Assembly: GCF_963676325.1 (NCBI RefSeq)
Contig: NZ_OY781099.1
Coordinates: 1,364,001 to 1,428,000, forward strand
Origin: an uncultured Bacteroides sp.
GTDB lineage: Bacteria > Bacteroidota > Bacteroidia > Bacteroidales > Bacteroidaceae
Direction of reading: 5' to 3'
DNA: 64,000 nt
Positions within the stretch are counted from its first letter, which is position 1. Each line of letters opens with the position of its first letter. Positions 35,600 to 44,329 of this stretch are shown piece after piece. The notes below the pieces were generated by a model. The model saw only the letters and a program-made list of their open reading frames with translations. It did no database searches and was not told where the DNA came from. Position numbers and translations under genes: made by a program.

Positions 35600-36877
35600 T
35601 TATTTGATGATAACCAAGAGTTTATCTACTCTTCCGTTATCCATGTCCATTATTTCAAACTGCAGATTCTGATAGGTGAATATATCTCCGGCTTTGGGTA
35701 TGCGGCCAATGGAAAACATAGCCAAACCACCAAGCGTGTTAAAGTCTTCACTCTCCAGGTCTTTGTAGTACATGATCCCCATTTCTTCCATAAAATCGCC
35801 AATATTAATGGAAGCGTCTACCAGATAAGAACCATCTTTTCGTTTCACAATTGGTTCTTCTTCAACTTCATTTTCTTCCAGAATATCTCCGAATATACTT
35901 TCTGTGAGGTCGTGCAGAGTAATGATTCCTTCGATGCCACCATATTCGTTGACCACTACACCAAACTTATTCTTGTTCTTCTTGAATAGTTCCAGAACTT
36001 TCTTTGCATACAGACTTTCCGGGATGAAGAGTGGTGGCTGCGCAATGCTTTTCAGATCAAATGCTGTGTCATTCCCAATCATTGAAATGATGTTTTTTAC
36101 GGATACCACGCCAACAATCTCGTCCTGAGTATCATCCGTGAGTAGATACTTGCTGAAATGTTTCTCATCAATGATGTTCAGAATTTCTTTCTGCGTGTAG
36201 CGTGTGTGAAGAAACACTACATCCGTGCGGTGTGTCATCAGTTCGTTGGCACGTTTATCGGAAAAGCGGAATACATCCCTCAGCATGTTTGTTTCGTCTT
36301 TATCAATAAGCCCTTGCTCAGAGCTTTGATGAAGAATCATTTTCAGCTCTTCCTGAGTGATAGTACGTTCATGTCCCTTAACTCCCAATATTTTGTTGAA
36401 AAGTTTAGTCGATACACTGAGCAGATAAACGAAAGGAAAGGTGATTTTCGTTATTATGCTCATGAAAGGATATAGCCTGGTTGCAACCTTTTCAGGGTTG
36501 GATAGTCCAATGGATTTGGGAACAAGCTCGCCTATAACAAGGGATAAATAAGTGATAATAGATATAGTGGTAATTAATGCAAGGTTGCTTGCATAAGCTT
36601 CCGCGCCAGGAATCATTCTAAAAAAAGGAGTGACTTTATGTGCAATAGCAACTCCACCAAAAGCTCCGGATATAATACCGATAAGTGTAACTCCTATTTG
36701 AATGGTGGAAAGAAATTTTTCCGGTTCTTCCAATTGTTTGAGTACACTCTTGGCCGACGGGTTTCCTTTACTCACCAATGTTTTCAACCTCGCTTTACTT
36801 GAGGTAACTAATGCAATTTCGTACATGGCAAAGACTCCGTTGAGAAGCAAGAGAAGCAAAATAATTGCAAATTCCAT
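35600..36877 (-). CDS. CNNM/CorC-HlyC family (hemolysin-like) membrane protein
   Basis: 425 residues. The N-terminal DUF21 domain has about four membrane segments (GVFAMYEIALVTSSKARLK is the family start; LVIGELVPKSIGLSNPE is the conserved acidic loop). Two CBS domains follow (about 205-325, MTHRTDVVFLHTRYT and EYGGIEGIITLHDLTESIFG), then a C-terminal CorC_HlyC domain. These proteins are linked to Mg2+ or Co2+ efflux and ion homeostasis. The hemolysin name is historical. Confidence 0.92.
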   Translation of the reverse strand: MEFAIILLLLLLNGVFAMYEIALVTSSKARLKTLVSKGNPSAKSVLKQLEEPEKFLSTIQIGVTLIGIISGAFGGVAIAHKVTPFFRMIPGAEAYASNLALITTISIITYLSLVIGELVPKSIGLSNPEKVATRLYPFMSIITKITFPFVYLLSVSTKLFNKILGVKGHERTITQEELKMILHQSSEQGLIDKDETNMLRDVFRFSDKRANELMTHRTDVVFLHTRYTQKEILNIIDEKHFSKYLLTDDTQDEIVGVVSVKNIISMIGNDTAFDLKSIAQPPLFIPESLYAKKVLELFKKNKNKFGVVVNEYGGIEGIITLHDLTESIFGDILEENEVEEEPIVKRKDGSYLVDASINIGDFMEEMGIMYYKDLESEDFNTLGGLAMFSIGRIPKAGDIFTYQNLQFEIMDMDNGRVDKLLVIIK

Positions 36878-37190
36878 TGTGCGTTTTTAATGATTATATG
36901 CGAATTTAGATGTTTATTTTATTTCTTGCAACAAATAGGAGCTTTTGTTGCCGAACTTTTCAATAATATAACGGGTATTAAGCAAATGATTGGTTAAGTT
37001 ATAAATATAAAGTGTACTCTTTATTTTAATTTAGCCTACTCTTTATTTAGAAAAGTAGTAGACCTTATATAAATAAGGTCTACATTACATTATTAATGTT
37101 ACTTTATATTTAGTCTTACACAACTAATAAGATTAGATAATCTCTCTTTATTAGTTGCAAACTAGTTCTTTTTTAGTTGATATTGAATAA
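36878..37190. other. Intergenic spacer with an 11-bp hairpin
   Basis: This 313-bp A+T-rich stretch separates the CorC/HlyC gene from the DOPA dioxygenase gene. It contains the inverted repeat GTAGACCTTAT / ATAAGGTCTAC (37058-37068 and 37073-37083, 4-nt loop) with no T tract on either side. Nothing else recognisable. Confidence 0.5.
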
Positions 37191-38024
37191 TTATTCCTTT
37201 TCAATTAACAGGGATGTCATAGCAAGTGAACCGGCCACTGTTTTGTCATTGAATAAACTCACTTTTTCATTTTCTTCTTTTAATGCCAATGCATAAATCA
37301 TAGGCAAGTAATGTTCAGGTGTTGGAATAGCAAGTTTAAATGCACTCCCTTGAGATTTATAATCAATAAGTGGTTTGTGATTGTTTGCAAGAATGCATTC
37401 TTTCATTTTGTCAAGAGCTTCAACAGCCCAGTCATAAGCATATTCCGGTTCGTTAAATTTATCCCATGCAATCATTTTAAGATTGTGAACAAGGTTTCCG
37501 CTACCTACTATCAAAACACCTTTTTTACGGAGTGACGAAAGTTCTTTTGCTAATTCGTAATGGTATTGAGCATCCTGGTAATAATCCAGACTTAATTGAA
37601 CAATAGGCACATCAGCATTCGGATAAATATGCTTTAGTACACTCCAGCAACCGTGGTCGAGTCCCCATTTTTCATCCAGCCCAACAGATGTTTTGCTTAT
37701 TAACTCTTTCGTTTCCTTTGCAAGTTCAGGACTTCCAGGTGCAGGGTACTGAATTTCAAAAAGCTCCTGCGGGAATCCGCCAAAGTCGTGAATGGTTAAA
37801 GGTTTTTCCATTGCCGTAACATGAGTACCGCGCGTTACCCAATGCGCCGAAATACATAAAATTGCATTCGGCTTAGGAATTGTTTTGCCTATGTTTCGCC
37901 AGCCGGCAACAAATTCATTCTCCTCAATAGCATTCATCGGACTCCCATGTCCAACAAACAGCACCGGCATTTGCTCCGTGTTTTTAAATGATTCTGTTAT
38001 TTTATTAAATTCATTATGATTCAT
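37191..38024 (-). CDS. ygiD: 4,5-DOPA-extradiol-dioxygenase-like protein (YgiD family)
   Basis: 277 residues, the family length. Zn/Fe ligand motifs of class III extradiol dioxygenases are visible: LFVGHGSPMNAI near the N-terminus, CISAHWVTRG, the GLDHGCWSVLKHIYP stretch and VGSGNLVHNL. Family members open catechol rings such as DOPA. The physiological substrate in Bacteroides is unknown. An ATG at 38024 is used. It is preceded by a hairpin at 38106-38132 that probably ends the CDGSH transcript. Confidence 0.88.
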   Translation of the reverse strand: MNHNEFNKITESFKNTEQMPVLFVGHGSPMNAIEENEFVAGWRNIGKTIPKPNAILCISAHWVTRGTHVTAMEKPLTIHDFGGFPQELFEIQYPAPGSPELAKETKELISKTSVGLDEKWGLDHGCWSVLKHIYPNADVPIVQLSLDYYQDAQYHYELAKELSSLRKKGVLIVGSGNLVHNLKMIAWDKFNEPEYAYDWAVEALDKMKECILANNHKPLIDYKSQGSAFKLAIPTPEHYLPMIYALALKEENEKVSLFNDKTVAGSLAMTSLLIEKE

Positions 38025-38105
38025 ATTTTTGAGTTTTTATCATCTTTTTCAAGATTCGTTTTTATGATCCAATCTTGGTAGAACTATGTTTATAGAAACA
38101 ACTAA

Positions 38106-38132
38106 GGCCTTTGAACAATTAAGTCAGAGGCC
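38106..38132 (-). terminator. Possible terminator after the CDGSH gene
   Basis: GGCCTTTGA pairs with TCAGAGGCC across a 9-nt loop (one G-U pair). It lies between the CDGSH stop and the downstream dioxygenase. The T tract on the minus strand is weak. Confidence 0.45.
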
Positions 38133-38176
38133 ATAATTTTATATAAAGAGATATAAGAAATAACTCTTAAGATTGC

Positions 38177-38413
38177 TTAAAGCTTTGAGTGTCCTCCGTC
38201 ACAAAACGGTGGATTTTTAGTCTTCTTACATCCACATAAAAAAGCCTTTCCCGATTCTTCTGGTGTATAAGCAATTGGTTTAAACTCACTTCCCCCATGA
38301 GAACCATCGCAAAATGGTTGGTTATTACTTTCACCGCATGTGCACCAGTGATATTTCTTCCCAGCCTCTAATTCTACAACATAAGGTCCTTTTTTAGCCA
38401 TTTTAGGTTCCAT
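38177..38413 (-). CDS. Dual CDGSH iron-sulphur domain protein
   Basis: 78 residues holding two CDGSH motifs. The first, CTCGESNNQPFCDGSH, fits C-x-C-x2-S-x3-P-x-C-D-G-S-H exactly. The second, CGCKKTKNPPFCDGGH, keeps the three Cys and the His with Gly for Ser. Each should bind a redox-active [2Fe-2S] cluster with 3Cys:1His ligation. It is cytoplasmic and small enough to be two domains only. Electron transfer or cluster sensing is the usual guess. Confidence 0.9.
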   Translation of the reverse strand: MEPKMAKKGPYVVELEAGKKYHWCTCGESNNQPFCDGSHGGSEFKPIAYTPEESGKAFLCGCKKTKNPPFCDGGHSKL

Positions 38414-38448
38414 TAATCCTCCTTTTTTAATTGATTAATACTATCATA

Positions 38449-38480
38449 GAACGAGAATATAATAGCTGATATTCTCGTTC
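38449..38480 (-). terminator. Hairpin after the small membrane protein gene
   Basis: A 12-bp perfect inverted repeat (GAACGAGAATAT / ATATTCTCGTTC, 8-nt loop) lies just past the stop at 38508 and before the CDGSH gene. It has no T tract, so its terminator function is moderate to uncertain. Confidence 0.45.
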
Positions 38481-38507
38481 GGGTAAAGATAATAATTTAA
38501 TAATAAC

Positions 38508-38912
38508 TTATTCTTCTTTCTTGATAATATTTTTACGCGCAATATTCCAATGTGTCCAAAATAAAATAATACTGATTACAATTAATGTACTGCTGACAAT
38601 AATCGTTTTGTTTGAGTCAAAAACCATTCGGTCAATCTTTGCCTTTTTAGTGTCTTCATATATCTTCCGGAGTGTTTGGTCGTTAGGTAATTCTCTCCCA
38701 GGCTCATTATCTTTTTTACTAAACGACTTCATTTGCTCTAATTTATAAACTTCAAAAGTTGCCAGATTTTGTGAATCAAAATATGATTGAAGAGGATCAG
38801 TTTTATTTATCACCGCATTGACAAGTGAAGTTACACAAGTAAGAAAAACAACAACGGATACAATGCATATAATATATCCGTAAACGTGGGTAAAACTTTT
38901 GACTTTTTCCAT
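38508..38912 (-). CDS. Small two-helix membrane protein, function unknown
   Basis: 134 residues with two hydrophobic helices (YIICIVSVVVFLTCVTSL, about residues 11-28, and IIVSSTLIVISIILFWTHW, about 104-122) that flank an approximately 75-residue charged segment. No family recognised. It lies 43 bp downstream of the outer-membrane protein gene at 38956 on the same strand. Confidence 0.55.
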   Translation of the reverse strand: MEKVKSFTHVYGYIICIVSVVVFLTCVTSLVNAVINKTDPLQSYFDSQNLATFEVYKLEQMKSFSKKDNEPGRELPNDQTLRKIYEDTKKAKIDRMVFDSNKTIIVSSTLIVISIILFWTHWNIARKNIIKKEE

Positions 38913-38955
38913 AATTAAAATAATTATAAGATTATCTATTTAATAGATCTAGAAG

Positions 38956-39747
38956 TTATTTCTTTTTGCTTCCAAACAAAATATCAAATGTGGGCCACAT
39001 TTGAATGTGATACCCAAACGGGTACCTGCCCCACGAAAATATATATCCACCTTTTAATTGGAATGATCTGTTCACAATCCACAAAATGCTTCCTGAATTT
39101 TCTACAAACAGATTATCCTTATTACGGATGATACTAAACATTCGCATGTTTTCTTCGTAAAACAGTTTTTTAGAAATCAGGCTTTTAAATGATAACCCGG
39201 TTCGTAAAGATGTGCCTTTATAATAATGTGCCATTCGTGAATATATTATTGGCAAATCAATTGTTGACTGATAATCCGGATTGCTGCTTCTTATAGCAAA
39301 GCTTATTCCTGCATCGGCGGATAGTAGAGATGCATATCCTACTGGCTTAGTAATTATCAATGAATTGGTTACCGATATAATAGTCGGAAAATGAAATTGA
39401 GGTGAGATAAGCCCACCTGTACCTTTAAAACTTACCGCGTTGAGAAACAGGGTGGGGTAGCTTAAGGAATGTTCACTTGCAAAAAGAAAACCTCTTTTTG
39501 TTCCTAATCCTATTTTTAAGCCAGCATTAGGAAAAATTGGAAATATAATAGCATTTGACTTTAGTTCCAGCCCTTTATTAAAACCATACCGGAAAGATTG
39601 AAATATTCCGCTTTCCCATTTTCCACTTGGCATTATATATGCAGTGTTGCTGCTCCATCTGTTGTGGATGGTACTGTCTTGTGCCGTAAGTATGCAGGCA
39701 AAGAAATATAAGCATAAAATTGCAATATAGAATCTGAGTATTTTCAT
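38956..39747 (-). CDS. Probable outer-membrane beta-barrel protein, function unknown
   Basis: 263 residues with a signal peptide (to about residue 22, CILTAQ). It has many alternating hydrophobic/polar strands with aromatic girdles (WESGIFQSFRYGFNKGLELK region, SLSYPTLFLNAVSFKG). No conserved catalytic motif is visible. It is on the same strand as, and 43 bp after, the EEP-family lipoprotein gene, so the two may be cotranscribed. Confidence 0.55.
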   Translation of the reverse strand: MKILRFYIAILCLYFFACILTAQDSTIHNRWSSNTAYIMPSGKWESGIFQSFRYGFNKGLELKSNAIIFPIFPNAGLKIGLGTKRGFLFASEHSLSYPTLFLNAVSFKGTGGLISPQFHFPTIISVTNSLIITKPVGYASLLSADAGISFAIRSSNPDYQSTIDLPIIYSRMAHYYKGTSLRTGLSFKSLISKKLFYEENMRMFSIIRNKDNLFVENSGSILWIVNRSFQLKGGYIFSWGRYPFGYHIQMWPTFDILFGSKKK

Positions 39748-39790
39748 TAGTTTTCTTGCTTTATAGGCATCCTTTTAATACCGCCGCTGA

Positions 39791-40912
39791 TTACTTCCTT
39801 ATAATTAATAATTTACCACTAACTGGCGCATGATCTGATTCCTGAGTAAAGTCCTGATGAACAACTGTAGCTCCGCTTCGCCACCGGTTGTTAGTAAACA
39901 GATAATCAAGAGTCCGGTCCCAGAAATGTTCAGGTCGGGTAGTGTGAGTAAAGTAAAGCTGTTGGTTTTGCAGATATTCATTCAAAGGTATCACACTTTC
40001 GAATTCTGAATAAATGGGTAACAACCATTCCTTCTCAGGAGTGTAGTTACTTCCATCCTTATGCATAGGTTTGTCACCCGGATGGTGATATGATTCGTCC
40101 GGACACATATCCTCTATACAATAATCGGTAGAGTCGCTTCCCGGAGGAAGAGTATTCAAGTCTCCGCCGGCTACAAACATAGCACCACTGGCTGAAATAC
40201 GATCGAGTTCATCTTTAAATTCAATTATATGCTGATGTTTTGTGTCATCAGTAGCAAAGGCTGAAGCGTGAATGTTGACAACATAGAAACTCTCAAATCC
40301 GGGAATCTCAACTTTTGCTCTCACCATACAACACCTTTCATAAAAATACTTTTCAGCAGCCCCCTGGTCATTCCTGAGAGCTAGTTGTATTCTTATCCCC
40401 TCGCTGAGTGGCCATCTGGAAAGAATAGCATTACCTTCATCCATTCTCCCTAGTCCGTCACTTGGAATAAACTGTGCTTTCCACTGCGATCCATAAACAG
40501 CATAATTAAAATAGGTATTATCAAGCAGCCAACTAAGTTCATTGATGTAAGCCGAGCGTGTTGATTTTATGTCTACTTCCTGAAGAAGCAGAATATCGGG
40601 TTTTACAAGATTAATCTTTTGGGCAATCAGCTTCATGTTTTTCATAATCTCATCAGCCGAATAAATAACCTTATAACCACAGGCATCGCCAAACCATGGT
40701 CCTCTGCCAATACCAAAACGTATATTCCATGTCATTACCCTGATTGTTGAATCGGGTACAGAAGCGTTTACTTTCTGTACCTTTTCAAAGTAACTGGCAT
40801 TTTCCTGTTCATCAAAACTTGTTGCCGGCATTTCGCATGATTTTATCAGAATCAGCATAACTGGCAACAGAATGAATAAGAAATAATTTTTATGCAATAT
40901 AGTCTTCTTCAT
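39791..40912 (-). CDS. Endonuclease/exonuclease/phosphatase family lipoprotein
   Basis: 373 residues. The lipobox is LIKSC (Cys26). EEP-fold motifs are present: RVMTWNIRFGIG (catalytic Asn), ILLLQEVD (metal Glu), VVNIHASAFATD, AGGDLNTLPPGS (D-x-N), and DHAPVSGKL (Asp/His) at the C-terminus. As a lipoprotein it probably acts on a phosphodiester outside the cytoplasm, such as a nucleic acid, a sphingomyelin-like lipid or an inositol phosphate. The exact substrate cannot be told. Confidence 0.85.
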   Translation of the reverse strand: MKKTILHKNYFLFILLPVMLILIKSCEMPATSFDEQENASYFEKVQKVNASVPDSTIRVMTWNIRFGIGRGPWFGDACGYKVIYSADEIMKNMKLIAQKINLVKPDILLLQEVDIKSTRSAYINELSWLLDNTYFNYAVYGSQWKAQFIPSDGLGRMDEGNAILSRWPLSEGIRIQLALRNDQGAAEKYFYERCCMVRAKVEIPGFESFYVVNIHASAFATDDTKHQHIIEFKDELDRISASGAMFVAGGDLNTLPPGSDSTDYCIEDMCPDESYHHPGDKPMHKDGSNYTPEKEWLLPIYSEFESVIPLNEYLQNQQLYFTHTTRPEHFWDRTLDYLFTNNRWRSGATVVHQDFTQESDHAPVSGKLLIIRK

Positions 40913-41389
40913 ATAAGCAATTGATTTCTAAGCACTAGTTAACCGGATAGAAGGAGGGTCAGATGAAGGATATCTGCCTCGCTTTCAAAAAATACTTTAA
41001 GACCTTTGTTCTTATACTCAATTTTAATCAGGGCTTTTGGGGTGATGGAGTAAAATTTCTCTAAATTGAATATTTTTAGTTCACTTAATTTTGTTTTTTT
41101 TAATTAAATAATTACTTTTAAGGAATATAACTCGATTAAATTAATATCATTTAATATTTAACAAAGTAAAAAACTTATTTGTTCAAAATTTATCAGATAT
41201 AGGTAGTTAAATGTTTGTCATTCAGTAGATTCTTTTAGTTTCAATAAAAAAGTCTTAAATTTCCTGCAAAAAATTAAGAAATAGCCGAAACAATAAGCTC
41301 ATTTTATACGTTTCAGATATAGATTAAGATTAAAATTGAGTAGATACAAATAGTTCCTGATTTTTAACCACTAAAATATTTATACTACT
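40913..41389. other. A+T-rich intergenic region, no recognised element
   Basis: This 477-bp spacer lies between divergent genes (EEP lipoprotein on minus, small acidic protein on plus) and must contain both promoters. I see no extended inverted repeat, RNA gene or coding remnant. It is very A+T-rich from about 41080 onward. Confidence 0.5.
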
Positions 41390-41701
41390 ATGAAAAAAAA
41401 CAGATTCTGGGAATGTGTTGACGAAACCATCTACCAAAATGTCTTCGTGAAACTAGCTCCTGAAGATATTCACGTTGAGAAGTTAAACGATGAGTCAGAA
41501 GATGAGCATGAGTATTTTATAGATAAAGATCTGAACAAACATTACCTGGGTAAAATATGGGAAGAATTACAGTTTGATAACGATGAAAAGGCTGAACTGT
41601 ATTATAAAATGAAGGGATTAAAACAATTAGAGATAATGGATAGCAACAGTGATGCTTTCCTGAAAAAGAAGCTAAAGGAGGAAGATCCTTTTCATCTATA
41701 G
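41390..41701 (+). CDS. Small acidic protein, function unknown
   Basis: 103 residues, rich in Glu, Asp and Lys, with no signal peptide or membrane segment (starts MKKNRFWECVDETIYQNVFV, ends LKEEDPFHL). Probably a cytoplasmic helical protein. No family recognised. It is convergent with the gene at 41714 across only 12 bp. Confidence 0.55.
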   Translation: MKKNRFWECVDETIYQNVFVKLAPEDIHVEKLNDESEDEHEYFIDKDLNKHYLGKIWEELQFDNDEKAELYYKMKGLKQLEIMDSNSDAFLKKKLKEEDPFHL

Positions 41702-41713
41702 TCTATTCTACAG

Positions 41714-42118
41714 TTAAGACTGATATAGAATTACTTCCCAGAATCTTTCGGGAAGGGCTATATTTTCAATGGTAACTGCTTCATGAAATAGTGGGGCAAT
41801 TTCGGCAGGTGTGTAGCCTGCTATGCCGCAACCAATCTCGGTAACTAAGAAACGCATATCGGGATGTGAGGCTGCAAAGCGAATAAATTCGTCAACAAAA
41901 GGGACAATGGAAGCCACTGATCCAGACATGGTAGGTATGGCATAAGTTTGTCCTTGAATACCTATGCCTTGTCCTATTATTGCTCCCCAACGGCATGCTA
42001 TCCGTGCTGCTCCACCATAGTGCATTCCTTGTAAGTTCGATCCAAAAACAAAAATCTCATCCTCCATTAGTTCTGTAATTCGAGGATTGGTAATTCTATC
42101 TCGTGGAATCTGTTTCAT
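41714..42118 (-). CDS. A1S_2505-like protein (phage-related FVFGSNLxG family)
   Basis: 134 residues. IFVFGSNLQGMHYGGAARIA followed by GQTYAIPTM and FLVTEIGCGIAGYTPAEIAP is the pattern of a small, macro-domain-like family often annotated from phages (A1S_2505-type). The Gly-rich loops suggest nucleotide or ADP-ribose binding, which is inference. No other phage genes are nearby. Confidence 0.6.
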   Translation of the reverse strand: MKQIPRDRITNPRITELMEDEIFVFGSNLQGMHYGGAARIACRWGAIIGQGIGIQGQTYAIPTMSGSVASIVPFVDEFIRFAASHPDMRFLVTEIGCGIAGYTPAEIAPLFHEAVTIENIALPERFWEVILYQS

Positions 42119-42171
42119 AATCTTGTTTGTTAGTTATCTGTAAATGTAACTAATAGGACTAGATTTTGTTC

Positions 42172-42210
42172 ATTAGATAAGACATTAAAATCCTTAATGT
42201 CTTATCTAAT
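42172..42210 (-). terminator. Strong terminator after the GH27 gene
   Basis: A 17-bp perfect stem (42172-42188 with 42194-42210) surrounds a 5-nt loop, 13 bp beyond the GH27 stop. It ends the polysaccharide-utilisation transcript. Confidence 0.8.
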
Positions 42211-42223
42211 AACTGAGTATCTT

Positions 42224-43600
42224 CTATTTTATCACTTTCAGTTTATATAAACCACAAGCATGGCTGTTAAATAAACCAGAGAACTCTTTAGAGAAAGTTT
42301 CTACTTTCTTCCCTGCCCACATATCTGTTACAATACATTTTCCTTTAATGCCCAAATCAGCTAAGTTTACACTTATTTTTTGTGCCGCTTTATCGTCAGA
42401 TAAGTTAAACAGAGCTATATAAATTTCACCTGTTTTAGAATTTCTTGAGGTAATGGCCACTTTTTTATCTTTCTGGAAAAGCTGATGAACTTTGCTACCT
42501 TCACGATGCATTTTCAATACATCTTTATTTGTGAGTAAAGACAATGTAAACGCGTCATTGCTTGGAAGATCACCACCAAAAATCAGAGGAGAACGGAAGA
42601 TTGTAAACAAAGTCATCAGCGTATATTGTTCATCTTTTGATAGACGAGTCATACGGTCAGCACCTCTTTCGCCACGAAGAGATATACGTCCCAAAGGAAT
42701 CATATCACAATCCGGCCATGTTCCGGGAGCAATGTATGGATACCATTTCTGGCAGATATCAAACAAATGAGTAATGTGAGGCCATGTATCCCATACATCA
42801 TCAACCATACGCCACATATTTGCATGGGTACGAACATGATCAGCATTCTCAATAGGGGTTTCTCCCGGTGAAGTACTTAATACAATGTGACGTCCGCAAT
42901 GATCAATAGCTTTACGAATTAGGTCAATTTCTCCCTGATGGTAAGGACGTGATAAATCGTCAATCTTAATAAAATCTACTCCCCATGAAGCGTAGAGTTC
43001 AAAGATTGAATTGTAATATTCCTGAGCTCCCGGTTTGTTTGCTACGATGGTATAATTATCGTGTAACCACTGACATTGAAGTTCGGTAGTATAAATCTTA
43101 TCGGCAGTGATTCCATTAGTTCCTTTTATCGGTAGTTTCTTAGCGACAGCTTCTTTGGGAATACCACGCATAATATGAATACCGAATTTTAATCCTTTGG
43201 AATGTACATAATCAGCCAGATGTTTAAAACCTTTGCCATCTTTAGCTGAAGGGAAACGATTAAGAGCGGGTAAATACCGTCCATACTGATCCATTACATA
43301 AATAGGATTCTTTTCATTATATCCTCCCGCCTTGTCGTTTTCAACAAACCAGCGGATATCAACAACAATATATTCCCAACCGTAACTTTTTAAATTAGCA
43401 GCCATGTAGTCAGCATTGGCTTTAGTCTCATCTTCGGTTACTGTAGAACCGTAACAATCCCAACTGTTCCAACCCATAGGAGGCGTCTGCGCCCACTGTT
43501 TAAATTCTCCTTCTTTAAACGAAGAAGTCTGTGCTGATAGTTTTTGTGTTGAAGTAACCATCATAGCAGCAATCGCTAATAGAAATAATTTGCTTTTCAT
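42224..43600 (-). CDS. Glycoside hydrolase family 27 enzyme (alpha-galactosidase-like)
   Basis: 458 residues from the ATG at 43600. The frame is open to 43684, but only this start gives a signal peptide (MKSKLFLLAIAAMMVTSTQK, cleaved about after residue 23). The GH27 start PPMGWNSWDCYGSTVTEDET and YIVVDIRWF are clear. The nucleophile region reads VDFIKIDDLSRP where canonical GH27 has K-Y-D-N-C. HANMWRMVDDVWDTW should hold the acid/base Asp. A C-terminal beta domain follows. It is the only degradative enzyme of the SusC/SusD locus. An alpha-galactoside or related alpha-linked glycan is likely, but specificity is uncertain. Confidence 0.85.
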   Translation of the reverse strand: MKSKLFLLAIAAMMVTSTQKLSAQTSSFKEGEFKQWAQTPPMGWNSWDCYGSTVTEDETKANADYMAANLKSYGWEYIVVDIRWFVENDKAGGYNEKNPIYVMDQYGRYLPALNRFPSAKDGKGFKHLADYVHSKGLKFGIHIMRGIPKEAVAKKLPIKGTNGITADKIYTTELQCQWLHDNYTIVANKPGAQEYYNSIFELYASWGVDFIKIDDLSRPYHQGEIDLIRKAIDHCGRHIVLSTSPGETPIENADHVRTHANMWRMVDDVWDTWPHITHLFDICQKWYPYIAPGTWPDCDMIPLGRISLRGERGADRMTRLSKDEQYTLMTLFTIFRSPLIFGGDLPSNDAFTLSLLTNKDVLKMHREGSKVHQLFQKDKKVAITSRNSKTGEIYIALFNLSDDKAAQKISVNLADLGIKGKCIVTDMWAGKKVETFSKEFSGLFNSHACGLYKLKVIK

Positions 43601-43740
43601 AAATATAATAACATAATAATTAATACAATTAATTTCTACAAAGATACTATAATAATCCAAACTTACAGGATAATATTTAGTCATAATGGTAGAATTTTGT
43701 CTTATAATTGAGACCGGATAATGATTCCTTTTTATGTAAA

Positions 43741-43774
43741 GGCAGGGAAGTTGTAAAGTTACAGCTTCCCTGCC
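43741..43774 (-). terminator. Hairpin between susD and the GH27 gene
   Basis: GGCAGGGAAG and CTTCCCTGCC form a 10-bp stem extended internally by TGTAA/TTACA. It lies 40 bp after the susD stop. It may terminate or process the transcript between susD and GH27. Confidence 0.6.
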
Positions 43775-43813
43775 ATATAAAAAACTACCTATTGTATAAT
43801 GATACTGATAAAC

Positions 43814-44329
43814 TTAATAACCTGGGTTTTGCTTCAAATTTGTATTCTTATCTATTTCTGATTTCAGGATAGGCAACCAATACATCTTATCAGTGAATTT
43901 ACGTTGCTCAACCACTCTTCCTGGAGTATAAATCTTTGAACCATCAGGTTTTCTTAAAATAGATATACCGGTTACTGTTTTGTTAAGGTATGTATCTCCT
44001 AACTTCCATCTGCGAACATCATAATATCTGTGTTCCTCAAAGCATAGCTCGACTCTTCTTTCGTTTCTGATTCTATCCAGCAAAGCACTACCGGTATCCG
44101 TAACCCTTGGCATTCGTGCACGATCGCGGATTACATTGAGAGCATTGCGTGCGCCATCTTCATTCCCGGACATGTAAAGAGCTTCAGCAAGATTCAGGTA
44201 TTGTTCTCCCAAGCGTAACCAAATCCAGTTTTTAGGATTTTTAAAGTTCCATGAATTAGGAGAATATGTTTCGTCCAGGAACTTACGTGGATAGTATCCG
44301 GTTAATGATGTATTCCAGGAGTCGGGGCC
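43814..44329 (-). pseudogene. SusD-like lipoprotein, C-terminal fragment (IS-interrupted)
   Basis: The fragment continues the SusD frame after the insertion (GPDSWNTSLTGYYPRKF onward) and has the C-terminal SusD pattern: WIWLRLGEQYLNLAEALYMS, NVIRDRARMP, RIRNERRVELCFEEHRYYDV, RRWKLGD and KNPGY at the end. It lacks a start of its own; the only in-frame ATG upstream (44371) lies in IS sequence. Joined to the fragment at 45650-46886 with one 10-bp duplication removed, the frame is restored and encodes about 580 residues, a normal SusD length. Confidence 0.92.
44320..44329. repeat. 10-bp target-site duplication, left copy
   Basis: AGTCGGGGCC immediately precedes the ISAs1-type element. The identical right copy is at 45650-45659. 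The size fits the 8-10 bp typical of the ISAs1 family. Confidence 0.9.

Noticed and set aside
41714..42118. Prophage remnant
   Set aside because: One phage-related family protein stands alone; no integrase, structural gene or attachment repeats are nearby.
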